Shown here one piece after another: positions 41,697 through 49,854 of a stretch of 64,000 nucleotides of DNA; within the stretch, counting starts at the first letter, position 1; each line of letters begins with the position of its first letter. The notes under the pieces are model-generated. The model saw only the letters and a program-made list of their open reading frames with translations. It was not told the DNA's origin and did no database searches. Source of the stretch: Streptomyces neyagawaensis (GTDB lineage Bacteria; Actinomycetota; Actinomycetes; Streptomycetales; Streptomycetaceae); NCBI RefSeq assembly GCF_023516595.1, contig NZ_JAMGBG010000097.1:1-64000 (forward strand), written 5' to 3'. The position numbers were made by a program, and so were the translations under genes.

Positions 41697-43541
41697 GTGT
41701 CAGACCAGCGGCCGGTGCCACCGCGCTCGACGGCAGACGAGGCTCCGGCGCTGCGGAAGACGGGCGCCCTTCCTCTGCGCCCCGGCGATCCGGGCCGTAT
41801 CGGCCCGTATGTGTCGCTGGGGCTGCTCGGCAGCGGGGGTATGGGGCGCGTCTATCTGGGGCGCCCCACGGACGGCGGGCCCGAGCTCGTCGCCGTCAAG
41901 GTGATCAGGCCCGAGTACGCGGAGGACGTCCGCTTCCGGCGCCGCTTCGAGCGCGAGGCGGCCGTGCACGGCCGGGTCCGCACCGCGCACATGCCCAAGC
42001 TGTGCGGCACAGGGTTCGAGGACGAACTGCTGTGGATGGCCACCGAGTACCTGCCCGGCATCGATCTCGCGGACGCCGTGAACGAGGAGGGTCCGCTGCG
42101 GACCGCCGCCGTCTGGCGGCTCCTGGCGGAGCTCGGGCAGGCGCTCGCCGACCTCTCGGACGCGGGCATCGTGCACCGGGACCTGAAGCCCTCCAACGTC
42201 CTGGTCTCCGCCCGGCGCGCCCACGTCATCGACTTCGGCATCGCGAAGGCCGCCGACGCGAGCGCGATCACCGGGACGGGCGACCGGGTGGGCACACCGG
42301 CCTACATGTCACCGGAGTACCTGCGCACCGGTGAGTGCGAAACGCCCTCGGACGTGTTCTCGCTGGCCTGCACCCTGGTCTACGCGGCGACGGGCACCGC
42401 CCCGTTCGGCGACGGCACCGGGGTCGACGTGATGCATCGGGTCGCCTTCGAGGAGCCCAACGCGAAGGTGATCCGGCAGCTCGCCGAGTCCGACGAGGCC
42501 CTCGCCACGCTGCTGTGGTCCTGCCTCGCCAAGGAGCCGGGGCGCCGGCCCACACCGCAGGACCTGGTCCGGACGGCGGGGCCCCGTACCGGCCCCTCCG
42601 GCACCTTCGACTGGCCCGAGCCGCTGGGCGGCATGGTGCTCGTCCGGCAGCAGGCGTACGAGGAGCTGTGTCGGCTGCCCCTCGTGCAGGCCCCCGTCTT
42701 CCCGGCCGCCGACGGCGCGGCGGAGCAGGCACCGGCGTCCGCCGCCGAGCCAACCGGGCCCGCCGCCGAGGATCCCCGGCCCGCCGCGGCCGACTCCGCC
42801 GGACCCTCGCAGGGGGCAGCCCCCGACCCGGCGGGCGGCCGGGCGGCGTTAGACCCGGCGGCGCCCACCCGGACACGCCGCAAGCGGGCGCTGGCGATCG
42901 GCGGCGCGGGCGTCGCGCTCTGCGCGGTGGCCGCGGGCGTCTTCGTCCTCACCCGTCCGGACTCCTCAAGCACCGCCGCACCGGAGACGGGCACCTGGTC
43001 GACCGGGAAGAGCGCACCCGACGACGCCGTCTCCCCCTCGACGTCCGGGAAGTCGAAGGGCGCACCCGACCCGGACGGCGGCGGCTCCTCGCTCTCGGAG
43101 GTGTCGGGCAAGGAGAAGGACAAGGGCAAGGACGACAGTGCGGCCATCGACGGTACGTCGGCACGCCCCGACGCCTCCGCGCCCGCCGAGGACGACCGGG
43201 CCGCCGGCACCGATCCGGACACCCCGGTCGACGACGGCTCCGATGCCCCGGACGACCCCGAACCGACCCCCAGCGACCCGACGGCCGACTCCGGTGATCC
43301 GGCCTGGCTCACGGACTGCACGTACTACCCGGGCAACGGCCGCACCCGTCTCGGCGACAGCGGCAAGCGGGTGCTCCAGGCGGAGTGCATCCTGAGCAAG
43401 CGCGGCTACGGCGTCAGCGTGGACGGTGAGTTCGACAGCGGGACGGAGGCCGCCGTCGAGGAGTTCCAGAACGCCGTGGGACTGAAAGCGAACGGTGTCG
43501 TCAACCGCAGGACCTGGTCCGCGCTGCGCAGCCCGGAGTGA
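41697..43541 (+). CDS. Transmembrane Ser/Thr protein kinase with extracellular peptidoglycan-binding domain
   Basis: This PknB-like kinase has 614 residues. The kinase domain (about 36-300) is intact: glycine loop LGSGGMGRVY, catalytic Lys68 in VAVKV, HRDLKPSN with Asp162, and DFG at 179-181. A Pro/Ala juxtamembrane region and one TM helix (about 396-415, ALAIGGAGVALCAVAAGVFVL) follow. The outer part has a charged Ser/Asp-rich stalk and a C-terminal PG_binding_1-type domain (LQAECILSKRGYGVSVDGEFDSG, about 545-614) instead of the usual PASTA repeats. Codon 385 is TTA (42849-42851). GTG 41697 follows a G-rich ribosome site. Confidence 0.93.
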   Translation: MSDQRPVPPRSTADEAPALRKTGALPLRPGDPGRIGPYVSLGLLGSGGMGRVYLGRPTDGGPELVAVKVIRPEYAEDVRFRRRFEREAAVHGRVRTAHMPKLCGTGFEDELLWMATEYLPGIDLADAVNEEGPLRTAAVWRLLAELGQALADLSDAGIVHRDLKPSNVLVSARRAHVIDFGIAKAADASAITGTGDRVGTPAYMSPEYLRTGECETPSDVFSLACTLVYAATGTAPFGDGTGVDVMHRVAFEEPNAKVIRQLAESDEALATLLWSCLAKEPGRRPTPQDLVRTAGPRTGPSGTFDWPEPLGGMVLVRQQAYEELCRLPLVQAPVFPAADGAAEQAPASAAEPTGPAAEDPRPAAADSAGPSQGAAPDPAGGRAALDPAAPTRTRRKRALAIGGAGVALCAVAAGVFVLTRPDSSSTAAPETGTWSTGKSAPDDAVSPSTSGKSKGAPDPDGGGSSLSEVSGKEKDKGKDDSAAIDGTSARPDASAPAEDDRAAGTDPDTPVDDGSDAPDDPEPTPSDPTADSGDPAWLTDCTYYPGNGRTRLGDSGKRVLQAECILSKRGYGVSVDGEFDSGTEAAVEEFQNAVGLKANGVVNRRTWSALRSPE

Positions 43542-43546
43542 GGGTT

Positions 43547-43581
43547 GCGCCCCCGCACCCCTGAAGAGGATGCGGGGGTGC
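43547..43581. terminator. Bidirectional hairpin terminator
   Basis: CCCCCGCA (43550-43557) pairs with TGCGGGGG (43571-43578), extended outwards by three more pairs including one G-T, around a 13-base loop. It sits between the convergent kinase and osmoprotectant-binding protein genes. Confidence 0.75.
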
Positions 43582-43588
43582 CGACAGG

Positions 43589-44518
43589 TCAGCCGGTGAG
43601 GCCGGACTTCTTCAGCCACTCCTCGGCGACGACGCTCGCGTCCTCCTTGTCGTTGGCGAGCTTCTTCATCATCTCCAGCAGGTCCTCGGTGGTGAGCTTC
43701 GCGGAGACCGCGTTGAGCGCCTCCCTGGCCTTGGTGTCGACGGCCTTCTTGTAGACGAGGGGCGTCACGTTCTGCGAGGAGAAGAGGTTCTTCGGGTCCT
43801 CCAGGACGACCAGCTTGTCCTCGATGATGGCGGGGTCGGTGGTGTACAGGTTGGCGGCCTGCACCTTGTCGTCCTTGAGCAGCTTCACGAGGGTGGCCTG
43901 GGCGCCCGCGTCGAGCGGCTGGAACTTGCCGAACTCCACGCCGTACACCTTCTTCAGACCGACCCCGCCCTGGGTGCGGGTCTTGAACTCCGAACCGGCC
44001 CCGAGGGTCAGGTCGCCCGCGACGGGCTTGAGGTCGGCGAGGGTCTTCAGGTTGTACTTCTTCGCCGTCCCCGCGGTCACCGTGACCGAGTCCTTGTCCT
44101 CGGCCGCGGCGGAGTCGAGTATCTCCACCGACTTCGGGAGTTTGGCCTTCAGTTCGGCGTTGATCTCCTCGGTGCCGGTCGCGGTGCTGTTCTTGTCGAC
44201 GGCCACCGACAGCAGGGCGCCGTTGTACTCGGGGAAGACGTCGATACCGCCCTTGACGATCTGGTCGTAGTAGACCTCGCGGGCCCCGATGTCGAACTTG
44301 CGGGTGACCTTCAGGCCCTTGTCCTCCAGGGCCTGTGCGTAGATCTCGGCGAGCAGCTGGTTCTCGGGGAAGTTGGCCGAGCCGACGACCAGGGAGGAGC
44401 CGCCGCCACCGCTGTCGCCCGTCAGCGGATTGTCGTCGCTGTCGCTCCCGCCGCCGCAGGCGGTGAGGGACAGGGCGGTGATCAGGCCGAAGGCGACGCC
44501 TCGGTACATGCCTCGCAT
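43589..44518 (-). CDS. Glycine betaine/choline-type ABC substrate-binding lipoprotein (OpuAC family)
   Basis: This osmoprotectant-binding lipoprotein has about 309 residues. The signal ends in a lipobox LTACGG (Cys21). The OpuAC-type body shows LVVGSANFPENQLLAEIYAQALEDKG, REVYYDQIVKGGIDVFPEYNG and LYTTDPAIIEDKLVVLEDPKN. The ATG at 44518-44516 has AAAGGAAA upstream. It is the last gene of a four-gene set in the order ATPase, permease, permease, binding protein, separated from the permease by about 90 bp. Confidence 0.93.
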   Translation of the reverse strand: MRGMYRGVAFGLITALSLTACGGGSDSDDNPLTGDSGGGGSSLVVGSANFPENQLLAEIYAQALEDKGLKVTRKFDIGAREVYYDQIVKGGIDVFPEYNGALLSVAVDKNSTATGTEEINAELKAKLPKSVEILDSAAAEDKDSVTVTAGTAKKYNLKTLADLKPVAGDLTLGAGSEFKTRTQGGVGLKKVYGVEFGKFQPLDAGAQATLVKLLKDDKVQAANLYTTDPAIIEDKLVVLEDPKNLFSSQNVTPLVYKKAVDTKAREALNAVSAKLTTEDLLEMMKKLANDKEDASVVAEEWLKKSGLTG

Positions 44519-44610
44519 GGTTGTTTCCTTTCTCATGGCCCGAAGGGCGGGGAAGAGCGGAAGAACGGAGGAGTTCAAGAGAACGCCGGAGTCCGGGAGA
44601 CCGACGGAGT

Positions 44611-45300
44611 TCAGGATTTCGGCGCCGAGACCCTCAACCCCGGTGAGACGACTGCCCGCCCCAGCGCGGTGAACGCGGCCTGCACGACGAGCGCCAGGGC
44701 GACCACGACCGCGGAGCCCCCGATGACCAGCTCGTAGTCGTTGCGGGCGAGCCCGTCGACGATGAAGCGGCCGAGGCCGCCGAGCCCCGGGTAGGCGGCG
44801 ACGGTCGCGGTGGCCACGACCTGGATCGCGGCCACCCGCAGGCCCAGCAGGATCAGCGGCAGCGCCATCGGCACCTCCACCTTCACCAGGACCTCCCACT
44901 CGGTCATGCCGACGCCGCGCGCGGCGTCCCGGGTGGCCGGGTCCACGCCCCGGACACCCTCGAAGGTGTTGATGAGGATCGGCGGTACCGCGAGCGCGAC
45001 CAGGGCGACAAGCACCGGGGCCGTGCTGAGCCCGGCGAGCGTCACGACGAGGACGACGAGGCCGAAGGTGGGGATCGCGCGGGCGAGGTTCGCGACGCTC
45101 GCCACGGCGAACGCCCCGCGCCCGGTGTGTCCGACGAGCAGCCCGGCCGACAGACCGATCAGGGCGGCGCACAGCAGCGACAGACCGCTGTAGGTGAGGT
45201 GCTCCAGGAGTCGTGCGGGGATGCCCTCGTCGCCGTGCCACTGTGCCGACGAGGTCAGCCAGTCCGCCACGAGCCGGATCTGGTTGAGGAAGTCGTTCAT
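44611..45300 (-). CDS. Osmoprotectant ABC permease 2 (OpuCB/OpuCD type)
   Basis: This membrane permease of about 229 residues has the pattern of glycine betaine/carnitine/choline systems: LARAIPTFGLVVLVV, PPILINTFEGVRGVDPATRDAARGVGMTEWEVLVKVEVPMALPLIL (the EAA loop) and AAYPGLGGLGRFIVDGL. The ATG at 45300 overlaps the stop of permease 1 (ATGA). Confidence 0.93.
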   Translation of the reverse strand: MNDFLNQIRLVADWLTSSAQWHGDEGIPARLLEHLTYSGLSLLCAALIGLSAGLLVGHTGRGAFAVASVANLARAIPTFGLVVLVVTLAGLSTAPVLVALVALAVPPILINTFEGVRGVDPATRDAARGVGMTEWEVLVKVEVPMALPLILLGLRVAAIQVVATATVAAYPGLGGLGRFIVDGLARNDYELVIGGSAVVVALALVVQAAFTALGRAVVSPGLRVSAPKS

Positions 45301-45962
45301 GCCGTCGTCACCCTGCTCCGGGACCAGGGGGTGAGCAGTCGCTGCGCGAGGACCAGCAGGGCGTCGGTGACGAGCGCGAGCAGCATGATCAGCACGATGG
45401 CGGTGACGATCGGCGTCGGGAAGTCGAGCTGGAGGCCGCGGGTGATGTAGTAGCCGAGGCCGCCCTGGCCGATGAGCTGGCCGACGGCGACGAGGCTGAT
45501 GGAGGAGACAGCGGCGACGCGCACGCCGGCGATGACGACGGGTACGGCGATGGGCAGCTCGACCTGGAGGACACGGCGGACGGTGCCGAAGCCCATGGCG
45601 GTCGCGGCGAGCCGGACCGGCTCGGGGACCGAGGCGAGACCGTCGACCACGTTGGGCACGAGCACCGACAGCGTGTACAGCGTCAGCGGGATCATCACCG
45701 TCTGTTCGGTCAGCCCCGTGTAGCGGACGAAGACCATGAACAGGGCCAGCGACGGGATCGAGTACAGGATGTTCGCCACGGTCAGGACCGGCGGGTAGAG
45801 CCGGCGCCTGCGGTGGCAGAGGATGCCCAGCGGCACCGAGACAAGCAGGCCGAACAGCACCGGCAGCAGACCGAGTCTCAGGTGGAGGGCGGTGTAGTCG
45901 GCCAGTTCGGCGGTGTGGTCGGCTATCCACTGCCACCGGACCAGCGGTTCTCCGTCGCTCAT
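45297..45962 (-). CDS. Osmoprotectant ABC permease 1 (OpuCB type)
   Basis: This membrane permease of about 221 residues carries LYSIPSLALFMVFVRYTG, the EAA loop VRLAATAMGFGTVRRVLQVELPIAVPVVIAG and LIGQGGLGYYITRGL. The ATG at 45962 overlaps the ATPase stop (ATGA). It forms the channel with permease 2. Confidence 0.93.
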   Translation of the reverse strand: MSDGEPLVRWQWIADHTAELADYTALHLRLGLLPVLFGLLVSVPLGILCHRRRRLYPPVLTVANILYSIPSLALFMVFVRYTGLTEQTVMIPLTLYTLSVLVPNVVDGLASVPEPVRLAATAMGFGTVRRVLQVELPIAVPVVIAGVRVAAVSSISLVAVGQLIGQGGLGYYITRGLQLDFPTPIVTAIVLIMLLALVTDALLVLAQRLLTPWSRSRVTTA

Positions 45963-47104
45963 CGGTCACCGCCCGTGCTGTCGGCGGCCACCGGGCTCCC
46001 GGCCGCGTCCGTACGGTTGGCGGGGGCCGCCCCGGCGGTCAGCTCGTACGCGTCGGCCACGCCGACGACCCTGCCGTCGGCGTCCACGCCCACCGCGAGC
46101 CGGGCGGGCGACAGCAGCGCCGAGTCGAGGGCGGCCCGCGCCGAGTCCCCGACCAGGCTGAAGGTGTGGCCGAGCGGCACCAGGGCGGCGTCCGCGAGGG
46201 TGCCGCTTCCCGGCAGGTCGGCGACCGGGGTCCAGCCGAGGGGTCTGCGCGCGTCGTCGACGACGAGCACCCAGGGCTCGTCCAGAGCGCGGGCCTCGGT
46301 CGCGGGCGAGGTGACCGGCAGCACCGGGCCCTCGCGCAGCGGCAGTCCGCCGGCCTGGACGAAGGACAACCGGCGGATGCCCCGGTCCTGGCCGACGAAT
46401 CCGGCGACGAAGTCGTCCGCGGGGTCGGCGAGCAGCCGCTCCGGGGTGTCGAACTGGGCGAGCCTGCCGCCTTCCCGGAACACGGCTATGCGGTCGCCGA
46501 GTCTGATCGCCTCGTCGATGTCATGGGTGACGAACACGATCGTCTTGTGGAGCTCCTTCTGCAGCCGGGCGAACTCGGTCTGGAGTTCGGCCCGCACGAT
46601 GGGGTCGACCGCGCTGAACGGCTCGTCCATGAGCAGCACCGGCGGGTCGGCGCCCAGTGCCCTGGCCACGCCGACGCGCTGCTGCTGCCCGCCGGAGAGC
46701 TGGTTGGGATAGCGCTTCGCCATCTCGGCGGGCAGCCCCACCAGCTCGAGCAGCTCGGCCGCCCGGGCCCGCGCTTTCTTCTTGCTCCAGCCGAGGAGCA
46801 GCGGCACGGTCGCGATGTTGTCGAGGACCGTGCGGTGCGGGAAGAGGCCCGCGTGCTGGATCACGTAGCCGATGCCGCGGCGCAGCTCGGGCGCGTCGAC
46901 CTCGCGGATGTCCCGGCCGCGCAGGCTGACCGTGCCGGCCGTGGGTTCCACCATGCGGTTGATCATCCTGAGGGTGGTGGTCTTGCCGCAGCCGGAGGGT
47001 CCGACGAGGATCGTGATGGCGCCCTCGGCGAGCTCCACCGTGACCTCGTCGACGGCCGTCGTACCGTTCGGATATTTCTTGCTCACCGCGTCGAATCTGA
47101 TCAA
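45959..47104 (-). CDS. Osmoprotectant ABC ATPase (OpuCA/ProV type)
   Basis: This ATPase of about 381 residues energises betaine/choline uptake. Walker A is VGPSGCGKTTT, signature LSGGQQQRVG, Walker B VLLMDEPFSAVD, and the switch His is in FVTHDIDEA. The C-terminal 130 residues resemble CBS-domain sensors (EPWVLVVDDARRPLGW, LAVGVDADGRVVGV), which in OpuA-type systems sense ionic strength. The start appears to be TTG at 47104 (MIRFDAVSKKYPNGTTAV matches the family N-terminus). It is the first gene of the operon. An inverted repeat TGACTG/CAGTCA lies upstream at 47149-47165. Confidence 0.92.
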   Translation of the reverse strand: MIRFDAVSKKYPNGTTAVDEVTVELAEGAITILVGPSGCGKTTTLRMINRMVEPTAGTVSLRGRDIREVDAPELRRGIGYVIQHAGLFPHRTVLDNIATVPLLLGWSKKKARARAAELLELVGLPAEMAKRYPNQLSGGQQQRVGVARALGADPPVLLMDEPFSAVDPIVRAELQTEFARLQKELHKTIVFVTHDIDEAIRLGDRIAVFREGGRLAQFDTPERLLADPADDFVAGFVGQDRGIRRLSFVQAGGLPLREGPVLPVTSPATEARALDEPWVLVVDDARRPLGWTPVADLPGSGTLADAALVPLGHTFSLVGDSARAALDSALLSPARLAVGVDADGRVVGVADAYELTAGAAPANRTDAAGSPVAADSTGGDR

Positions 47105-47148
47105 GAGTGCCCCTTACCCGACTGCATATGCCCATTCACACTTGTCCG

Positions 47149-47165
47149 TGACTGAATGACAGTCA
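47149..47165. promoter_or_regulatory. Inverted repeat between osmoprotectant operon and amidohydrolase
   Basis: TGACTG and CAGTCA form a perfect 6-bp inverted repeat around AATGA. It lies 45 bp upstream of the TTG start of the ATPase gene and 139 bp upstream of the divergent amidohydrolase. It is a candidate operator for either direction, and the binding protein is unknown. Confidence 0.4.
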
Positions 47166-47262
47166 ATGGACTTTCATGAACGGCACGTTACGTTCACACG
47201 ATGCCGGTCCGGCGGGCGCCCGGAACATGCGGATCAAGCGGCTTATATTCCCTTTCGTGTGC

Positions 47263-47287
47263 CACGGCCGCCCGCCGGGCGGCCGTG
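47263..47287 (+). promoter_or_regulatory. Strong leader hairpin just before the amidohydrolase ribosome site
   Basis: CACGGCCGCCC and GGGCGGCCGTG form 11 perfect pairs around a 3-base loop, followed by CTTTCC and then the CTGGAG ribosome site (47293-47298) and ATG 47304. TTATATTCC lies about 20 bp upstream and could be a -10 region. The hairpin would end 5 bases before the ribosome site, so it may act as an attenuator or mRNA stabiliser. Confidence 0.6.
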
Positions 47288-47303
47288 CTTTCCTGGAGTC
47301 ATC

Positions 47304-48212
47304 ATGACCAACGTCGACGTGCACCAGCATCTGTGGACCCCCTCGCTGGTGGCGGCCCTGCGGTCCCGCCGGGAGCCGCCGTTCATGGACGGCTGGACCC
47401 TGTTCCTGGACGGGGAGCCGCCTTACGAGGTGGCGCCCGCCGCCCATGACGTCGCCCGGCGTGCGGAGCTCGCCGCCGCCGACGGCCTCGGCCGGGCCCT
47501 CGTCTCGCTGTCCTCCCCGCTCGGCGTCGAGTGGCTGCCCGGTGATCAGGCGCGTCCCCTGCTCGACGCCTACCACGAGGGCGCGGCCGCCCTCCCCGAG
47601 CCGTTCGGGGCATGGGCCGCCGCCTGTGTACGGGACGTCGACGCGGCCGCCACCGCCGAGGACCTCGACCGGGGCGGGTTCGCCGGTCTGCAGTTGCCGG
47701 CCGACGCCCTCGCCGACGCTGCCGGCTACGCGCGCTGCGCCCCGCTGCTGGACCTGCTGGAGGACCGTGACCTCCCGCTGTTCGTGCATCCCGGCCCGGC
47801 GGGGAAAGCGGGCGCCGAGGGGCCGGGCTGGTGGCCGGCGATGGTGCCGTACGTGCAGCAGATGCACGCCGCCTGGTTCGCCTTCCGTGCCTTCGGCCGG
47901 CCCCGCCATCCCCGGCTGCGGGTCTGCTTCGCCCTGCTGGCCGGGCTGGCGCCGTTGCACGGGGAGCGCTTCTCCGCCCGTGGTGACACGGCGCTCGCGG
48001 GGACGGACGCGCGGGTGTTCGTGGAGACGTCGTCGTACGGCCCCACCGCGGTGGACTCGGTCGTGCGGGCCCTCGGGGTGGACGCGGTGGTCCAGGGCTC
48101 CGACCGGCCCTACGCGGAGCCGCCGCTCCACCCCGGCTTCGGCCTGGGGGGAGCGGCGGCGTACGCCTTCCGTATCGCCAATCCACGGCGGCTGCTCACG
48201 GGCGAGGACTGA
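47304..48212 (+). CDS. Amidohydrolase-2 family metal-dependent hydrolase/decarboxylase
   Basis: This TIM-barrel metal enzyme of about 302 residues belongs to the amidohydrolase-related family that includes ACMSD-type decarboxylases. Metal ligands fit DVHQHLW (His7, His9), a mid-barrel His in LFVHPGPAG, and the C-terminal Asp in VQGSDRPYAEP. Substrate unknown. The start at 47304 follows CTGGAG; the frame is open back to 47166 but that part contains the leader hairpin. The gene ends 7 bp from the convergent P450 gene. Confidence 0.86.
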   Translation: MTNVDVHQHLWTPSLVAALRSRREPPFMDGWTLFLDGEPPYEVAPAAHDVARRAELAAADGLGRALVSLSSPLGVEWLPGDQARPLLDAYHEGAAALPEPFGAWAAACVRDVDAAATAEDLDRGGFAGLQLPADALADAAGYARCAPLLDLLEDRDLPLFVHPGPAGKAGAEGPGWWPAMVPYVQQMHAAWFAFRAFGRPRHPRLRVCFALLAGLAPLHGERFSARGDTALAGTDARVFVETSSYGPTAVDSVVRALGVDAVVQGSDRPYAEPPLHPGFGLGGAAAYAFRIANPRRLLTGED

Positions 48213-48219
48213 ACCGCTG

Positions 48220-49656
48220 TCAACGGCCGGTACGGATCAGGCCCGTCAGATAGCGCCACAGCGACGAACGCTGCCGGGCGGAACGGTCCCGTGCCACCGA
48301 CCCGGCCAGCCCCGGCTCCGTCACCGCCTCCCCCGCGAGGTCCGTCTCCGCGGGTTCGGCCGTGGACGGCCCGGAGGTCGGGGCCAGGGTGTAGCGGACG
48401 GGCAGTGAGCGCAGACCGCGCATGAACGGCGAGGAACGCCAGGGAAGTTGGTCGACGGGCAGCGCCAGCTCCAGATCGGTGAACCGCTCGAACAGGCGGC
48501 CTACACCGACCGCCGCGACGGTGGAGGCCAGCTCGCGGGCGGGGCACTGGCGGCGGCCGGCGCCCCAGGAGAGGTGCGCACGGGTGCTGACCGTGGTGTT
48601 CGTCGCCGCGTGGCCGGCGAAGACCGGGTCGGCGTGCGCGGCGGCGGAGGAGACCCAGACCGGGTCGCCCGCGCGGATGGTGTAGTTGCCGAGCGGGGTG
48701 TCCTTGGCGGCGAAGCGCGGGACGAAGTTCACCAGCGGCGGCTTGCGCATGACCACCCGGTTCATGGTCTCCCGGACCATGCCGGCGGACAGGCTGGCGC
48801 GGATGCTGCCCTCGCCCGAGAGGACCTCGACGACGGTGTTGGAGATGAGGATGCCGACGTGGTCGGAGGTCATGCCCAGCAGCATGAACAGCTCGCGGGC
48901 GAGTTCGTCGAGCGTGAGGCCGGGATGCGCGGCGAGGAGGTGGGAGGGGAAGTCGTCCCCGGGGGTCTTGAGCTTCTGCGCCGCCAGGTCGGCGAGGGCC
49001 GCCAGCAGGCGTTCCAGGGCAGGCTCGGCGTCCGGGCCGGCGTCCAGCACCCGCCACATGTCCATGAGCGCGTCGTCGCCCTGGGAACCGGGGAAGCCGA
49101 GGAGGTGGCTGGCCGCCATCAGCGGCAGCGGCCGTGAGTACTGGGCGGACAGGTCCGCCAGGCCCGTACCGCCGGCCTGGCCCACCAGCGTGATCAGGTC
49201 GTCGGCGCAGGCGGTGACGGCCGCCTTGAGCCGCTTGGCCTGGGCGTGGCGCGGGTCCTGGAACGGCCGGAGCGCGGTGTCCCACGCGGTCCGCAGCGGC
49301 TTGTACCCGGCGCCGCCCTGGATCAGTACGTGGTTGACCTCCAGGGAGGGACCGAGCGGCCAGTCGGCGGGCACCCGGCCCTCCGAGCGGGCCCGCCAGT
49401 TCTCCAGTCCCTTGGGCCAGCCGTCGTCGTCCTGGAGCACCTCCAGGGACTCCTTGTAACCGAGGACCAGCCAGGCGGGGACGCCCAGCAGATCGACCGG
49501 TGCGACCGCGCCGTGCCGCTGCCGCAGCCGCTCGTACACGAGGGAGGGGCGCATCTCGTAGTCCCGGGTCAGCAGCGGTTGGGGATCCAACGCCTCCAAC
49601 CGCCGGTCGTCCGCGTCCACGGACCCGCCCTCGCCCGTCTGGGATTCCACCGCCAT
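48220..49656 (-). CDS. CYP157-like cytochrome P450 with atypical motifs
   Basis: This is a P450 of about 478 residues. The heme-thiolate loop is HLSWGAGRRQCPARELA: the Cys is present, but the normal Phe is Trp, and Cys is followed by Pro-Ala rather than x-Gly. The K-helix reads VRETMNRVVM, so ExxR is absent (Glu and Arg are spaced ExxxR). The I-helix AGxxT region reads LLGMTSDHV. CYP157 enzymes, often in streptomycete conservons, lack ExxR and carry Cys-Pro-Ala, so this is my best placement. No conservon genes are adjacent. ATG 49656 has GGAGG upstream. Confidence 0.87.
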   Translation of the reverse strand: MAVESQTGEGGSVDADDRRLEALDPQPLLTRDYEMRPSLVYERLRQRHGAVAPVDLLGVPAWLVLGYKESLEVLQDDDGWPKGLENWRARSEGRVPADWPLGPSLEVNHVLIQGGAGYKPLRTAWDTALRPFQDPRHAQAKRLKAAVTACADDLITLVGQAGGTGLADLSAQYSRPLPLMAASHLLGFPGSQGDDALMDMWRVLDAGPDAEPALERLLAALADLAAQKLKTPGDDFPSHLLAAHPGLTLDELARELFMLLGMTSDHVGILISNTVVEVLSGEGSIRASLSAGMVRETMNRVVMRKPPLVNFVPRFAAKDTPLGNYTIRAGDPVWVSSAAAHADPVFAGHAATNTTVSTRAHLSWGAGRRQCPARELASTVAAVGVGRLFERFTDLELALPVDQLPWRSSPFMRGLRSLPVRYTLAPTSGPSTAEPAETDLAGEAVTEPGLAGSVARDRSARQRSSLWRYLTGLIRTGR

Positions 49657-49854
49657 GCCGCCCCTCCGACACTCCCCGTACCGGCGCACCTTCATTCGGT
49701 AGCCGGAACCGGTGGGGACCTTACCCCAGGCCAACCCGTCGGAGAACGACGGGTAGCCGGATTCACAGGCAGGGACACGACAAAGGGGTCACGCGTCGCC
49801 AAAGGTCGCGGCACCCCGGTGCCGGCGGGTGTCCGGCCTCCCCGCGCCAGGCCG

